NCBI RefSeq assembly: GCF_003055625.1 | Contig: NZ_CP028811.1 | Span: forward strand, 2,418,001-2,482,000 | Length of the DNA: 64,000 nt | Source of the DNA: Flavobacterium magnum | GTDB taxonomy: Bacteria > Bacteroidota > Bacteroidia > Flavobacteriales > Flavobacteriaceae | Reading direction: 5' to 3' | Shown: in pieces, positions 26,801 to 34,190 of the stretch | Position numbering within the stretch: the stretch's first letter is position 1 | Layout: every line of letters starts with the position of its first letter | The notes under the pieces: generated by a model | The model's input: only the letters and a program-made list of their open reading frames with translations | The model's database searches: none | Told to the model about the DNA's origin: nothing | Program-made: the position numbers and the translations under genes

Positions 26801-27524
26801 TGACGGAATCAAAAGGTTTGATTTCGTAAAAATCGGGTTTGTCTGCCGACTTCGGTGCAAATTGGTCAATGCGCGGTCCTTTGATAAACGCGACGTTATC
26901 CTTATAAGCGGAAACAATATCATTCGGATTTTCGGCAGCGGTCTTCTTGATCAAACGGAATAGGGAAGTAGGTTGTTCGTTGCCATCGATGACAAAAGTG
27001 CCGTTGAAAATCTTGTGGCGGCAGTGTTCTGAATTGACTTGTGAAAAACCGAATACTTCCGAATCTGTCAATTTTCTGCCGATGCGCACTGAAAGGGCAT
27101 TCAGGTAATCCACTTCCTCGTCGCTCAGGGCAAGCCCTTCGGATTGGTTGTAGGCCGCAATGTCATCAATGTCGAGAATGGGCTCGGGCGTTATGTCTAT
27201 CGAAAAGATATTTTGGTCCAGCGTGGCAAATTGCTGTGAAAGCATCGGATCAAAATTTGTGTCTCCGTCTGCAACCTTATGAAATTCCTCAATACGTATG
27301 ATCCCGTCGATGCCCATATTCTGGGTAATTTCGACGGCATTGGTACTCCAGGGCGTCACCATAGCGGCACGGGGTCCAATAAAAAAATCCGTAAGCACGG
27401 ATTTTTCTATTTTATGAGCGTCGCCAAAAAGCCAGTTAAGTTTTGAAATATTTTCTGCCGAAAGGGTCTCCTGCGTTTGAACAGCAAATACGGTACCGCT
27501 TTCGTTTCCGAAGAAATGAACCAT
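23868..27524 (-). CDS. purL: Phosphoribosylformylglycinamidine synthase (single-chain)
   Basis: 1218 residues, the large single-polypeptide form with fused glutaminase. The N-terminal half has the FGAM synthase pattern (FGFSQVNSEHCRHKIFNG and KAETHNFPTTVEPFNGAATG), repeated more weakly in the second half (INIPTGKDSLSMKQ). The C-terminal class I glutaminase has its nucleophile in SVGICNGCQLFIEL and its His/Glu in MMPHIERS. It converts FGAR to FGAM using glutamine and ATP in purine biosynthesis. It is a single gene with no purine riboswitch visible upstream. Confidence 0.97.
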   Translation of the reverse strand: MVHFFGNESGTVFAVQTQETLSAENISKLNWLFGDAHKIEKSVLTDFFIGPRAAMVTPWSTNAVEITQNMGIDGIIRIEEFHKVADGDTNFDPMLSQQFATLDQNIFSIDITPEPILDIDDIAAYNQSEGLALSDEEVDYLNALSVRIGRKLTDSEVFGFSQVNSEHCRHKIFNGTFVIDGNEQPTSLFRLIKKTAAENPNDIVSAYKDNVAFIKGPRIDQFAPKSADKPDFYEIKPFDSVISLKAETHNFPTTVEPFNGAATGSGGEIRDRLAGGQGSLPLAGTAVYMTAYSRLNQNREWENGMPERKWLYQTPIDILIKASNGASDFGNKFGQPLISGSVLTFEHEEAGRRLGYDKVIMQAGGIGYGKAEQSIKKKPAQGDKVVILGGENYRIGMGGAAVSSADTGAFSSGIELNAIQRSNPEMQKRAANAIRAFVESDNNPIISIHDHGAGGHLNCLSELVEETGGLIDLDALPVGDPTLSAKEIIGNESQERMGLVIGEADLQLLERVAERERAPMYTVGEVTGSHRFTFESQKTGAKPMDLALNDMFGSSPKVIMNDRRIARHYEDLHYHVSHIQTYLENVLQLEAVACKDWLTNKVDRCVGGKVAKQQCAGPLQLPLNNVGVMALDYNGQEGIATSIGHSPLSALISPAAGSRNAIAEALSNIVWAPLKDGLSSISLSANWMWPCKNEGEDARLYEAVQACADFAIELGINIPTGKDSLSMKQKYADGDVIAPGTVIISAAANCNDISAVVEPVLRKNGGNIYYLNLSNDSHKLGGSSLAQTLNKIGQEAPTVLDANYFKTAFNTLQQLIREGQIQAGHDIGSGGLITTLLEMCFADVNLGANLDLSAINEVDTVKLLFSENIGLVFQADERIESVFNSHGIAVFNIGKATDGNSLQIKNHSDQLRFDIAQTRDVWYQTSYLLDQRQSGRKKAKERFENYKNQPLKFIFPKDFDGKKPVVDPFKPRPKAAIIREKGSNSEREMANAMYLAGFDVKDVHMTDLISGRETLEDIKFIGAVGGFSNSDVLGSAKGWAGAFLYNEKAKAALGNFFKREDTLSVGICNGCQLFIELGLINPDHSEKPKMRHNDSHKHESAFTSVKIHENNSVMLSSLAGSTLGVWISHGEGKFELPYGENRYHVVAKYAYEGYPANPNGSHFDIAMMSSDDGRHLVMMPHIERSTFQWNWAHYPEGRRDEVSPWHQAFVNARLWLEK

Positions 27525-27581
27525 TGTAAGTGTTTTAGTGTGTTGTGTGGCGCAAATTTATGCCTTATAACTTTTATAAGC

Positions 27582-27608
27582 AAAAAAAAAGCCGACAGGT
27601 TGCCGGCT
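27582..27608 (-). terminator. Rho-independent terminator of the truncated DUF1579 gene
   Basis: On the minus strand AGCCG and CGGCT form a stem, followed by a run of nine T. It sits just after the stop of the DUF1579 remnant and before purL. Confidence 0.8.
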
Positions 27609-27628
27609 GGCCGATAAAGATTTAGCTG

Positions 27629-27829
27629 TTATTTTTTTCGTCGCATCACAATCTCCATGCTTTTGTATTCCTTTCCGTCAGGAGCGGTTTCAAACATTTC
27701 CATTTTTTGTGTATCATTGTCCACCATGGTCCAGGTTTCCCTTACTTTCTTCATTTTTTTGGTCATCGGATCCATGCTTTCACCGGACATTCTGACGGTT
27801 TTGGACGATAACTTTCTGACTTTCGTGGA
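27629..27829 (-). pseudogene. 3' remnant of a DUF1579 family gene
   Basis: The minus-strand frame from 27829 to a stop at 27629-27631 encodes the C-terminal ~66 residues of a DUF1579 protein: MDPMTKKMKKVRETWTMVD, NDTQKMEMFETAPDGKEY and KSMEIVMRRKK. Full family members have roughly 160-200 residues, and the N-terminal part is absent. The frame continues upstream directly into the TAA stop (27830-27832) of the beta-helix lipoprotein gene, so the two are in phase and separated by that single stop. An internal ATG at 27790 could give a 53-residue product. The family's normal 3' end and a terminator are preserved. A deletion that removed the 5' part is the simplest reading. Confidence 0.8.
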
Positions 27830-29389
27830 TTAATTTTCCTCAGGAAAGGCGGCGCTCTGGTAGGCACCCATATCGGGAGGATTGGAAGTGCGTACCGTAC
27901 CATTCACATCGACTGGAACTGAGAAAGAGGTACTTCCTGTCTGAAATGCTGCAGATTCCGGGCTGATATTGAGCTTGTTGTTATCCGCATTAAAGAATTT
28001 AGGGTCAAACTGCTGGCTGGTTTTGGCAATCAGGCAGCCGTCATACAAAGTAGGATCGGAAAAATTATAAAGCGGATTATTGGTAAATTCATTATCCACA
28101 TTATTGAAACGAATCAGGCAGTGGTCGAACTTATAATTAAAAGTCTGTGTCTGGTCGTACTTCAATAAGTTAAGTTCCCCTTGATTTGAACCGTAAATAA
28201 TACAGTTGTTGAAATTGGCTTCCGTTAACGGATTAGATTCAGGGTCTGCGCCTTCAATAAAATTATTCAGCAGCACCGCCGACTGTGCTGATGTCGGCCA
28301 GTCATTGTTGAAAGTACAGTGCGTCATATTGTATTTTCCGCCGTAAGTACCCGCAAAGCACGCCTGCCCGCAGTTGTTAATGACGAGATTTTCTCCACTG
28401 ATGTTTCCGTTCCGGGCCAGGATTCCGGCAACAGAGTTGTTATAAATCTGTGTATTGCTAACCGACATTTCCCCGGCATTATTTTCGACAAGGAAACCCA
28501 CCACGGAGTTTTTCAATGTAAGGTGATTGATATGCCCCATACTTCCTGAGGTCAGCCATACGAGACCCCACTGTCCGGGCACATCGGAAAAACCCGGCTC
28601 GAGTCGGTCGCCTTCAAAGATGACTTCATTTTCCAGGGCTTCCGTGGATGATACATTCCCATTTACATTCAAAGTCGCGCCGTTGGCGACGATAATGCCC
28701 GAATCTGCATGGAAATGAAGTCGGGCACCCGCTTCAATATTCAATGTCTTACCGCTGGCAACACCCGCATAACCATAGATCACGTAGGGTTTGTCATTTG
28801 TTAACTGGTACTCGTTGCCGTGCACCGGATCGTTATCATCGAGAAAAAAACCGTAAATCTGCTGCGCATTTTCGCCGGAACCTAAAGTCAGTGTTTCCGT
28901 AGTGCCGTCCTCAAATTTCTGCGGATACAGGAACACGGCATCCTGGATTAAGGTCACCAATTCCACTTTTTGAAAATCAGTCGCATTGCCAAACTGGATC
29001 TGGTCTGTATAAAGGAAATCATCGGGGTTGGCATCGGCGATATTGGCGGTGGTCTCCACAAAAATAAACAGGCTGTCTTTGGCCAAAAGCTCTACATTAT
29101 TGAAGATTTTGCCGTTGTTGCCGGTCATGCCATCTACAGTGATGCGGTATTTTGAAGCCAGTCCCTTGCCGAGTTGGATCGTCGGGATCGAAATATTGTC
29201 GTTGGATTTATTATACACTTTCAGGGTGTAGGTACTCGAACCGATGTCAGTGAAAACCGTATCCAGGTATACCGTGTCTTTGGAGAAAGCGAGGCTGCCT
29301 GTGCTCGGCTGAAAATCGAAGTCGGTACGGCAGGAAGCCAATGAAATCAAGGCAATTATAAAGGCGGCAAATACGGTTTTACGCATCAT
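27830..29389 (-). CDS. Right-handed parallel beta-helix lipoprotein
   Basis: 519 residues from the Met pair at 29389/29386. The signal ends in SLASC, and the next residues RTDFDF are acidic, compatible with surface export of the lipoprotein in this phylum. An N-terminal beta-sandwich (residues ~20-130) precedes a pectate-lyase-like beta-helix with repeated short strands (GSMGHINHLTLKNSV, NNAGEMSVSNTQIYNN, NGNISGENLVINN). The end DMGAYQ is the usual terminus of these cell-surface proteins. It likely binds or cleaves a polysaccharide, but no catalytic residues are recognisable. Confidence 0.85.
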   Translation of the reverse strand: MMRKTVFAAFIIALISLASCRTDFDFQPSTGSLAFSKDTVYLDTVFTDIGSSTYTLKVYNKSNDNISIPTIQLGKGLASKYRITVDGMTGNNGKIFNNVELLAKDSLFIFVETTANIADANPDDFLYTDQIQFGNATDFQKVELVTLIQDAVFLYPQKFEDGTTETLTLGSGENAQQIYGFFLDDNDPVHGNEYQLTNDKPYVIYGYAGVASGKTLNIEAGARLHFHADSGIIVANGATLNVNGNVSSTEALENEVIFEGDRLEPGFSDVPGQWGLVWLTSGSMGHINHLTLKNSVVGFLVENNAGEMSVSNTQIYNNSVAGILARNGNISGENLVINNCGQACFAGTYGGKYNMTHCTFNNDWPTSAQSAVLLNNFIEGADPESNPLTEANFNNCIIYGSNQGELNLLKYDQTQTFNYKFDHCLIRFNNVDNEFTNNPLYNFSDPTLYDGCLIAKTSQQFDPKFFNADNNKLNISPESAAFQTGSTSFSVPVDVNGTVRTSNPPDMGAYQSAAFPEEN

Positions 29390-29516
29390 GGAATGTAATT
29401 TCGGTAAAAATAGTAAAATTTGTTCAGCACAAGTTGGTATGCAAACGCCAAAAAGCAAATATTATTCTTTAGGCTAAAAGTCTTAAAAACCGTACTTTTA
29501 CGTCAAAATTTTTTGG

Positions 29517-29948
29517 ATGGCTTTTGATAAGGTAAAACTGCTCGCCCTTTGCAATACTTTTTCACAAAATACTTTAATGCAAACGTTGGGCATCAGCTAT
29601 GTGGACGCCGGTGAGGACTTCCTGACGGCCACGATGCCCGTGAATCCCGGTGTGCATCAACCGATGGGATTACTCCACGGCGGCGCAAGCGTAGCGTTGG
29701 CCGAAAGTGTCGGCAGTGCGGCTTCGATGCTGTTTACGGATTCTGAAAAAGAGGAGGTGAGGGGTATAGAAATTTCGGCAAACCACTTGCGCAGTAAACG
29801 TGAAGGAATGGTTTGGGGTACTGCCCGTATCATACACAGGGGCAAAACGTTGCATCTATGGGAAATCAGGATTACCGACGAGGAACAACGACTCATCTGT
29901 CTGTGCAAACTGACCAATATTATTCTTCCAAAAGAGAGTTCAAGATGA
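29517..29948 (+). CDS. Hotdog-fold thioesterase (PaaI/MenI-like)
   Basis: 143 residues of the PaaI-type hotdog fold. The conserved stretch HQPMGLLHGGASVALAESVG has the His-Gly-Gly and the catalytic Glu of the 4-hydroxybenzoyl-CoA thioesterase AI-type, and the end GKTLHLWEIRITDEEQRLIC is typical. The stop overlaps the start of an isochorismate synthase gene (ATGA). That position suggests it is the 1,4-dihydroxy-2-naphthoyl-CoA thioesterase of menaquinone synthesis, but this is context inference. Confidence 0.85.
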   Translation: MAFDKVKLLALCNTFSQNTLMQTLGISYVDAGEDFLTATMPVNPGVHQPMGLLHGGASVALAESVGSAASMLFTDSEKEEVRGIEISANHLRSKREGMVWGTARIIHRGKTLHLWEIRITDEEQRLICLCKLTNIILPKESSR

Positions 29949-31021
29949 GGGCTGGAATCCCGATGATGTCATTATTGGACAAAGCCGGCGGAAATTTGAG
30001 CGCAGGATTGCCATTTGTACTGTATAAAAAACCCGATCACGCGGCTGTACGTGGTTTGTTTCAGAAATCATCGCAGTTGCATACGGCAGACGATTTTGAC
30101 GGAAAGGGCTATGTATTTGCCCCATTTTATCACGGGGAAACCTTAATCATCCCTGATCATGATGCCGACTTTTTATATTCGATCTACGAAAACGACGGAC
30201 ATCTGAATTCAACTTCGGTGACAACGGCTAATGAAACGGGCAGGGATTTTCACCTCAAATTGGTTACCAAAGGCATTCGTGCGATTTTGGACCACGATTT
30301 TGAGAAAGTCGTGTTGTCCAGAAAAGAACGTTTCGATCTTGTTGCTTTTGATTTCCGAAAAATTTACGCCGCCTTGCTGCAGAATTACCCCGAGGCCTAT
30401 GTTTACTGCTGGTTTCATCCGGAAACAGGATTTTGGTTTGGTGCCTTCTCCGAGCAACTGCTGCGAATCAGCGATGGGAAACTGCACACAATGGCCGTTG
30501 CGGGCACACAAAAATGGCATGAAGGACTGACCTGGCAGGAAAAGGAAAAACACGAACAGCAATTTGTCTCCGATTTCATTTCCGACGCGTTGAAGGATTT
30601 TTCAATATCGGTACAATCCGGAAACCCTTACACGCTGAGGGCAGGGGCATTGGCGCATATCAGGACCGATATTTCCGCGGATTTGAAACCTGATGCTGAT
30701 TTGAACGGCATCATAGGCGCGCTGCATCCGACGCCGGCAGTCTGCGGACTCCCTAAGCGCCCGGCGTTGGAATTTATCCTGGAAAACGAAGGTTACGACA
30801 GGGATTTTTACGCCGGATTTCATGGCGAACTGAACCGCGATTTCCTCCACGGCACCGGGCAAACCGATTTTTTCGTGAACCTGCGCTGTATGCAGGTGGA
30901 CACCGATGGGATTTCGGCCGGGATCTGCGTAGGCGGCGGCATAACAAAGGATAGCGACCCCGAAGCCGAATGGCTCGAAACGGTACATAAGTCACAAACG
31001 ATAAAAAAAGTTTTATTTTAG
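29945..31021 (+). CDS. menF: Isochorismate synthase (MenF/EntC type)
   Basis: 358 residues starting at the ATG that overlaps the preceding stop; the longer open frame to 29813 lies inside the thioesterase gene. The chorismate-binding fold is clear: VVLSRKERFDL, AVAGTQKWHEG in place of the usual AGT(R)-type loop, ALAHIRTDISADL, and HPTPAVCGLPKRPALEFI with the conserved metal ligands after it (FYAGFHGELN). It converts chorismate to isochorismate, the first step to menaquinone. Other men genes are not in the window. Confidence 0.9.
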   Translation: MRAGIPMMSLLDKAGGNLSAGLPFVLYKKPDHAAVRGLFQKSSQLHTADDFDGKGYVFAPFYHGETLIIPDHDADFLYSIYENDGHLNSTSVTTANETGRDFHLKLVTKGIRAILDHDFEKVVLSRKERFDLVAFDFRKIYAALLQNYPEAYVYCWFHPETGFWFGAFSEQLLRISDGKLHTMAVAGTQKWHEGLTWQEKEKHEQQFVSDFISDALKDFSISVQSGNPYTLRAGALAHIRTDISADLKPDADLNGIIGALHPTPAVCGLPKRPALEFILENEGYDRDFYAGFHGELNRDFLHGTGQTDFFVNLRCMQVDTDGISAGICVGGGITKDSDPEAEWLETVHKSQTIKKVLF

Positions 31022-31023
31022 AT

Positions 31024-31746
31024 ATGATTATGAAATTAGATATTTTGGCATTTGGCGCCCATCCTGACGATGTCGAGCTGGGCTGTGGCGGAACCCTCGC
31101 GAAGGAAGTGTCGCTCGGCAAAAAAGTTGGCATCGTCGATTTGACGCGGGGTGAACTCGGAACACGTGGTACAGCCGAAATCCGTGATGCTGAAGCCAAG
31201 GCAGGTGCCGTCGCTTTGGGAATCGAAGTACGGGAAAACCTGAACATGCGCGATGGTTTTTTTGTAAATGATGAAACGCACCAACTTGAGGTAATTAGGA
31301 CAATCCGGAAGTATCGGCCCGAAATCGTGATCTGTAATGCCGTTGATGACCGGCATATCGATCACGGAAAGGGCAGCAAACTGGTTTCTGACGCGTGTTT
31401 CCTCTCCGGATTGATCAAGATTGAAACCCAACATGACGGACTGCAGCAATCGGCCTGGCGACCAAAAGTCGTTTACCATTACATCCAATGGAAGAATATC
31501 GAACCCGATTTTGTCGTGGACATCTCCGGATATATTGACAAAAAAACCGACGCAATCCTGGCGTACGGTTCCCAATTTTACAAGCCCGGAAGCAACGAGC
31601 CTGAGACGCCGATTGCCACGAAGAATTTCCTTGACAGCATCCATTATCGAGCGCAGGATCTCGGACGATTGATTGGGAAGGATTATGCCGAAGGATTTAC
31701 GGTGGAAAGATATTTGGCGGTCAATAGTTTAGCCGACCTGATATAA
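31024..31746 (+). CDS. bshB1: Bacillithiol biosynthesis deacetylase BshB1
   Basis: 240 residues. The PIG-L/LmbE zinc motif is at the N-terminus (AFGAHPDDVELGCGGTLAKE), followed by VDLTRGELGTRGTAEIRDAE and the DDRHIDHGKGSKLV segment with the third ligand. These features match BshB1, which deacetylates GlcNAc-malate to GlcN-malate in bacillithiol synthesis. The start may be 31024 or the ATG at 31030. It follows menF by two bases on the same strand and precedes tRNA-His. Confidence 0.92.
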   Translation: MIMKLDILAFGAHPDDVELGCGGTLAKEVSLGKKVGIVDLTRGELGTRGTAEIRDAEAKAGAVALGIEVRENLNMRDGFFVNDETHQLEVIRTIRKYRPEIVICNAVDDRHIDHGKGSKLVSDACFLSGLIKIETQHDGLQQSAWRPKVVYHYIQWKNIEPDFVVDISGYIDKKTDAILAYGSQFYKPGSNEPETPIATKNFLDSIHYRAQDLGRLIGKDYAEGFTVERYLAVNSLADLI

Positions 31747-31762
31747 TTTTTTCATTTTTTTC

Positions 31763-31794
31763 TTTGCCGAATCAACCTTTTTACAATATATTTG
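31763..31794 (+). promoter_or_regulatory. Promoter of tRNA-His
   Basis: TTTG at 31763-31766 and TATATTTG at 31787-31794 are separated by 20 bases. This is a full match to the Bacteroidota housekeeping sigma consensus, 16 bases before the mature tRNA. Confidence 0.65.
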
Positions 31795-31810
31795 CACTCA
31801 CAAAACACAC

Positions 31811-31885
31811 GGTGGTTGTAGCTCAGCTGGTTAGAGCATCGGTTTGTGGTGCCGAGGGTCGTGGGTTCGAACCCCATCATCCACC
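31811..31885 (+). tRNA. tRNA-His (GTG)
   Basis: Cloverleaf folded by eye: extra G(-1) at 31811 facing C73 at 31885, as expected for tRNA-His; the D arm starts at GCTC; anticodon loop TTGTGGT between TCGGT and GCCGA gives anticodon GTG; T arm GTGGG-TTCGAAC-CCCAT. No CCA is encoded. The fifth acceptor pair is a U-U mismatch (31816 with 31880). Confidence 0.93.
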
Positions 31886-31893
31886 CAATTTGT

Positions 31894-31924
31894 AAGCCTT
31901 GAGGAAACTCAGGGCTTTTTTTAT
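31894..31924 (+). terminator. Terminator after tRNA-His
   Basis: AAGCCTTGAG (31894-31903) pairs with CTCAGGGCTT (31908-31917) around a GAAA tetraloop and is followed by seven T. Confidence 0.9.
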
Positions 31925-31994
31925 TCCCAATTAAAACTTAAATGGTTTTTCTGCGACTGCGCAAATGCTTAAATTAGTATTAAAACGAAACGCT

Positions 31995-32258
31995 ATGTCA
32001 GAACACATTTCAATCGGGCACCGGATTACCGTGCCATCGCTTCGGGATTACATCATTACGCACCAACTTAACGCAGGGGATTCCCTGGTGGTGAGTCCAC
32101 AGGATTTCCAGGAACTCGTTCATGAGATCAAAACATCCGGTGATGGGATTCCGGATTTTCCTTTCAACCTGCTGGGGGTCAACATTCTTAAGGATTCAAC
32201 TGACACCGTTCCGATTGGGAAAGTACAGATCGTAAAAAATGAAAAGCCATATCTTTAG
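31995..32258 (+). CDS. Small hypothetical protein, 87 residues
   Basis: Start set at MSEHIS (ATG 31995); an in-frame ATG at 31965 adds ten residues that look non-coding. The protein is soluble, without signal or membrane helix, and has a likely mixed alpha/beta fold (IGHRITVPSLRDYIITHQL, LVVSPQDFQELVHEI, VPIGKVQIVKNE). It resembles small conserved Flavobacterium proteins without assigned function. Its 3' end overlaps the convergent hydrolase gene by 4 bases and lies in a hairpin that can stop both transcripts. Confidence 0.7.
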   Translation: MSEHISIGHRITVPSLRDYIITHQLNAGDSLVVSPQDFQELVHEIKTSGDGIPDFPFNLLGVNILKDSTDTVPIGKVQIVKNEKPYL

Positions 32259-32268
32259 ATCTGGCTTT
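32242..32268. terminator. Bidirectional hairpin at convergent gene ends
   Basis: AAAAGCCA pairs with TGGCTTTT, with inner ATCT/AGAT pairs, and has a T tract after the right arm. It overlaps the last codons of both the 87-residue gene and the hydrolase gene. Confidence 0.7.
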
Positions 32269-33172
32269 TTATTATTTTAAGGAATTCATCCTGGCGGTCG
32301 ATGAAGACGTTGTGTGAGCTGTTTTCGATATAAAAAACATGGTCTTTCCCTATGAGTTTACTGAGTTTCTCAATCTGGTTTTCAGAGTACAGTCCGTCGT
32401 CCCTGCCGTATAGTCCGATTACTTTCATTTTCTTTGACAAATCTGAAATATCCGCTGACAGGTCCAGTGAGGTGTAATTTTCATTTTTCCAGAAACCCTT
32501 CGGGCCTTGAGGTGTCATCTGCGTGGCGTATTTGTATTCAGGAGTTTTTTTGAGGTCGTCATAAATCTTTTGTGCATCGGGCGTGATCAATCCCGGTTTA
32601 TAAAAACCGTTCTGCATCGCATACATAAAGCAATAGCTGCTGAATTCAAGGCTGTTTTTGTCCATCTTTTCAAGCATATCCATATAGCCGAGGCTCGACT
32701 GGTCATTCTTATCAGCGTATATTTTCCTGCAGCGCTCAATAATGTTCGCAAACGATTCCTGCAGCGATATGGGTGCGCCTACCAAGACGACGGCATTTAC
32801 CTTCTCCGGATGCTTTTGGGCGTAATAGGTGGCCACGATCCCTCCGAAACTATGTCCGATGAGTGTCACCTTTGGAATCTTATATTCTGACAATATCCGG
32901 TCGACATCGCTGATGGTTTCTTCAAAGGTGAATTTTGCATTTTCATCCGCCGACCTGCCTTCGCCGCGGCGGTCGTAAACTATCACAAAACACCCCTGAT
33001 CGGCAAGCTTTTGCGCCGCGGAGGCCTCAAAATTGGCGCTGTTGTAACCCGGTCCGCCGTGCAGGAACAGCATCGGTTTGGCCTGTTCAGAACCAAAAGT
33101 CCTGATATAAAGTTGTTGTGCCGAAATGGCGTGGGCCAGCATTAAAAGTAAAAGCAATACGAATTTTCTCAT
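32255..33172 (-). CDS. Secreted alpha/beta hydrolase
   Basis: 305 residues with a signal peptide (ends AHAISAQ). The alpha/beta hydrolase core shows the oxyanion region FLHGGPGYNSANF, the nucleophile elbow TLIGHSFGGIVA with Ser, an Asp in GLYGRDDGLYS and the His in ENSSHNVFID. The HGGPG pattern is typical of prolyl-aminopeptidase-type hydrolases, so peptides are a possible substrate, but esterase activity cannot be excluded. It is 12 bases after the M28 peptidase gene and probably in the same operon. Confidence 0.88.
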   Translation of the reverse strand: MRKFVLLLLLMLAHAISAQQLYIRTFGSEQAKPMLFLHGGPGYNSANFEASAAQKLADQGCFVIVYDRRGEGRSADENAKFTFEETISDVDRILSEYKIPKVTLIGHSFGGIVATYYAQKHPEKVNAVVLVGAPISLQESFANIIERCRKIYADKNDQSSLGYMDMLEKMDKNSLEFSSYCFMYAMQNGFYKPGLITPDAQKIYDDLKKTPEYKYATQMTPQGPKGFWKNENYTSLDLSADISDLSKKMKVIGLYGRDDGLYSENQIEKLSKLIGKDHVFYIENSSHNVFIDRQDEFLKIIKSQI

Positions 33173-33184
33173 GTGCCCATCTGT

Positions 33185-34189
33185 TTATTTTCCGTCTTTG
33201 TCGACTGTAATGCGCTGGTCCCTGTTTGCAATATCCCACGCAATGGCGAACGCAAGCTGCGCCCGTTTGGCTAATGCATCAAATTCAATCTTGCTTACTT
33301 CATCGGTATCTTTGTGATAATCGGCGTGCGTACCGTTGAAAAGGAATACCGACGGAATCCCCTGTTTTGCAAAGTTGTAATGATCCGATCTGTAATAAAA
33401 CCGGTTCGGATCTTTGCGGCTGTTGTATTTGTAATCGAGTTCGAGATTCGTAAACTGTTTGTTGGCCGCCTCGCAGATATTATACAAATCGGTTGAGAGA
33501 TAATCCGAACCGATCACATACACGTAATTACTTTGGCTGTGCAGGTCATCGCGCCGCCCGATCATATCAATATTGATGTCCGCTACCGTATTTGCAATGG
33601 GGAACAGCGGGTGTTCCGAATAATACCTCGAGCCATGCAAGCCGTGTTCTTCGCCCGTAACGTGCAGGATTAAGATCGAACGCTTCGGCCCATGCCCGTC
33701 TTTTTTGGCTTTTTCAAATGCCTGCGCGATTTCCAGCAGGGCCACCGTTCCCGATCCATCGTCATCGGCGCCATTGTAAACCTTACCGCCCTTGACCCCC
33801 ACGTGGTCGTAATGGGCCGATACCACAATAATTTCTTCCGGCTTTTCTGAACCTTCAATGAAAGCCCAGATGTTCTCGGAATCAGGCAGATTTTCGCCGT
33901 ATTTTCCGTTCATATATTCCGCGGGGACTTTTTGGTAAAAACCATCAGCGCCTTTCGGATAGGGAATGTCATCGGATTTGTACTGGCTGATCAGGTAAGC
34001 ACCGGCTTTTTTCTGGCCTACTGAACCGGTTTCGCGGCCTTCCATTTCATCTGAAGCGACAATCGTAAGGTGCGTCCTGAGTTCCTCGGCGGTAATGGTA
34101 TTCATGTACTTCTGCTCATAGCCGGCAGGTTTCGTGCTGGAACAGCTCGCGAGCAGTCCTATTGATGCAAAATATAAGAGTTTTTTCAT
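33185..34189 (-). CDS. M28 family metallopeptidase lipoprotein
   Basis: 334 residues with lipobox LLASC at Cys16. The co-catalytic two-zinc M28 site is complete: SAHYDHVG, YNGADDDGSGTVALLE, TGEEHGLHGSRYY, NIDMIGRRD and NGTHADYHKDTDE. These enzymes are aminopeptidases or related hydrolases, here probably anchored in the outer or inner membrane and facing the periplasm or surface. It is flanked on the same strand by DUF3667 (1 base between stop and start) and the alpha/beta hydrolase, suggesting a peptide-degrading operon. Confidence 0.93.
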   Translation of the reverse strand: MKKLLYFASIGLLASCSSTKPAGYEQKYMNTITAEELRTHLTIVASDEMEGRETGSVGQKKAGAYLISQYKSDDIPYPKGADGFYQKVPAEYMNGKYGENLPDSENIWAFIEGSEKPEEIIVVSAHYDHVGVKGGKVYNGADDDGSGTVALLEIAQAFEKAKKDGHGPKRSILILHVTGEEHGLHGSRYYSEHPLFPIANTVADINIDMIGRRDDLHSQSNYVYVIGSDYLSTDLYNICEAANKQFTNLELDYKYNSRKDPNRFYYRSDHYNFAKQGIPSVFLFNGTHADYHKDTDEVSKIEFDALAKRAQLAFAIAWDIANRDQRITVDKDGK

Positions 34190-34190
34190 G

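Noticed and set aside
27525..27640. Possible purine riboswitch before purL
   Set aside because: The gap contains only a terminator of the preceding gene and an A/T-rich promoter region; no conserved junction motif is visible.
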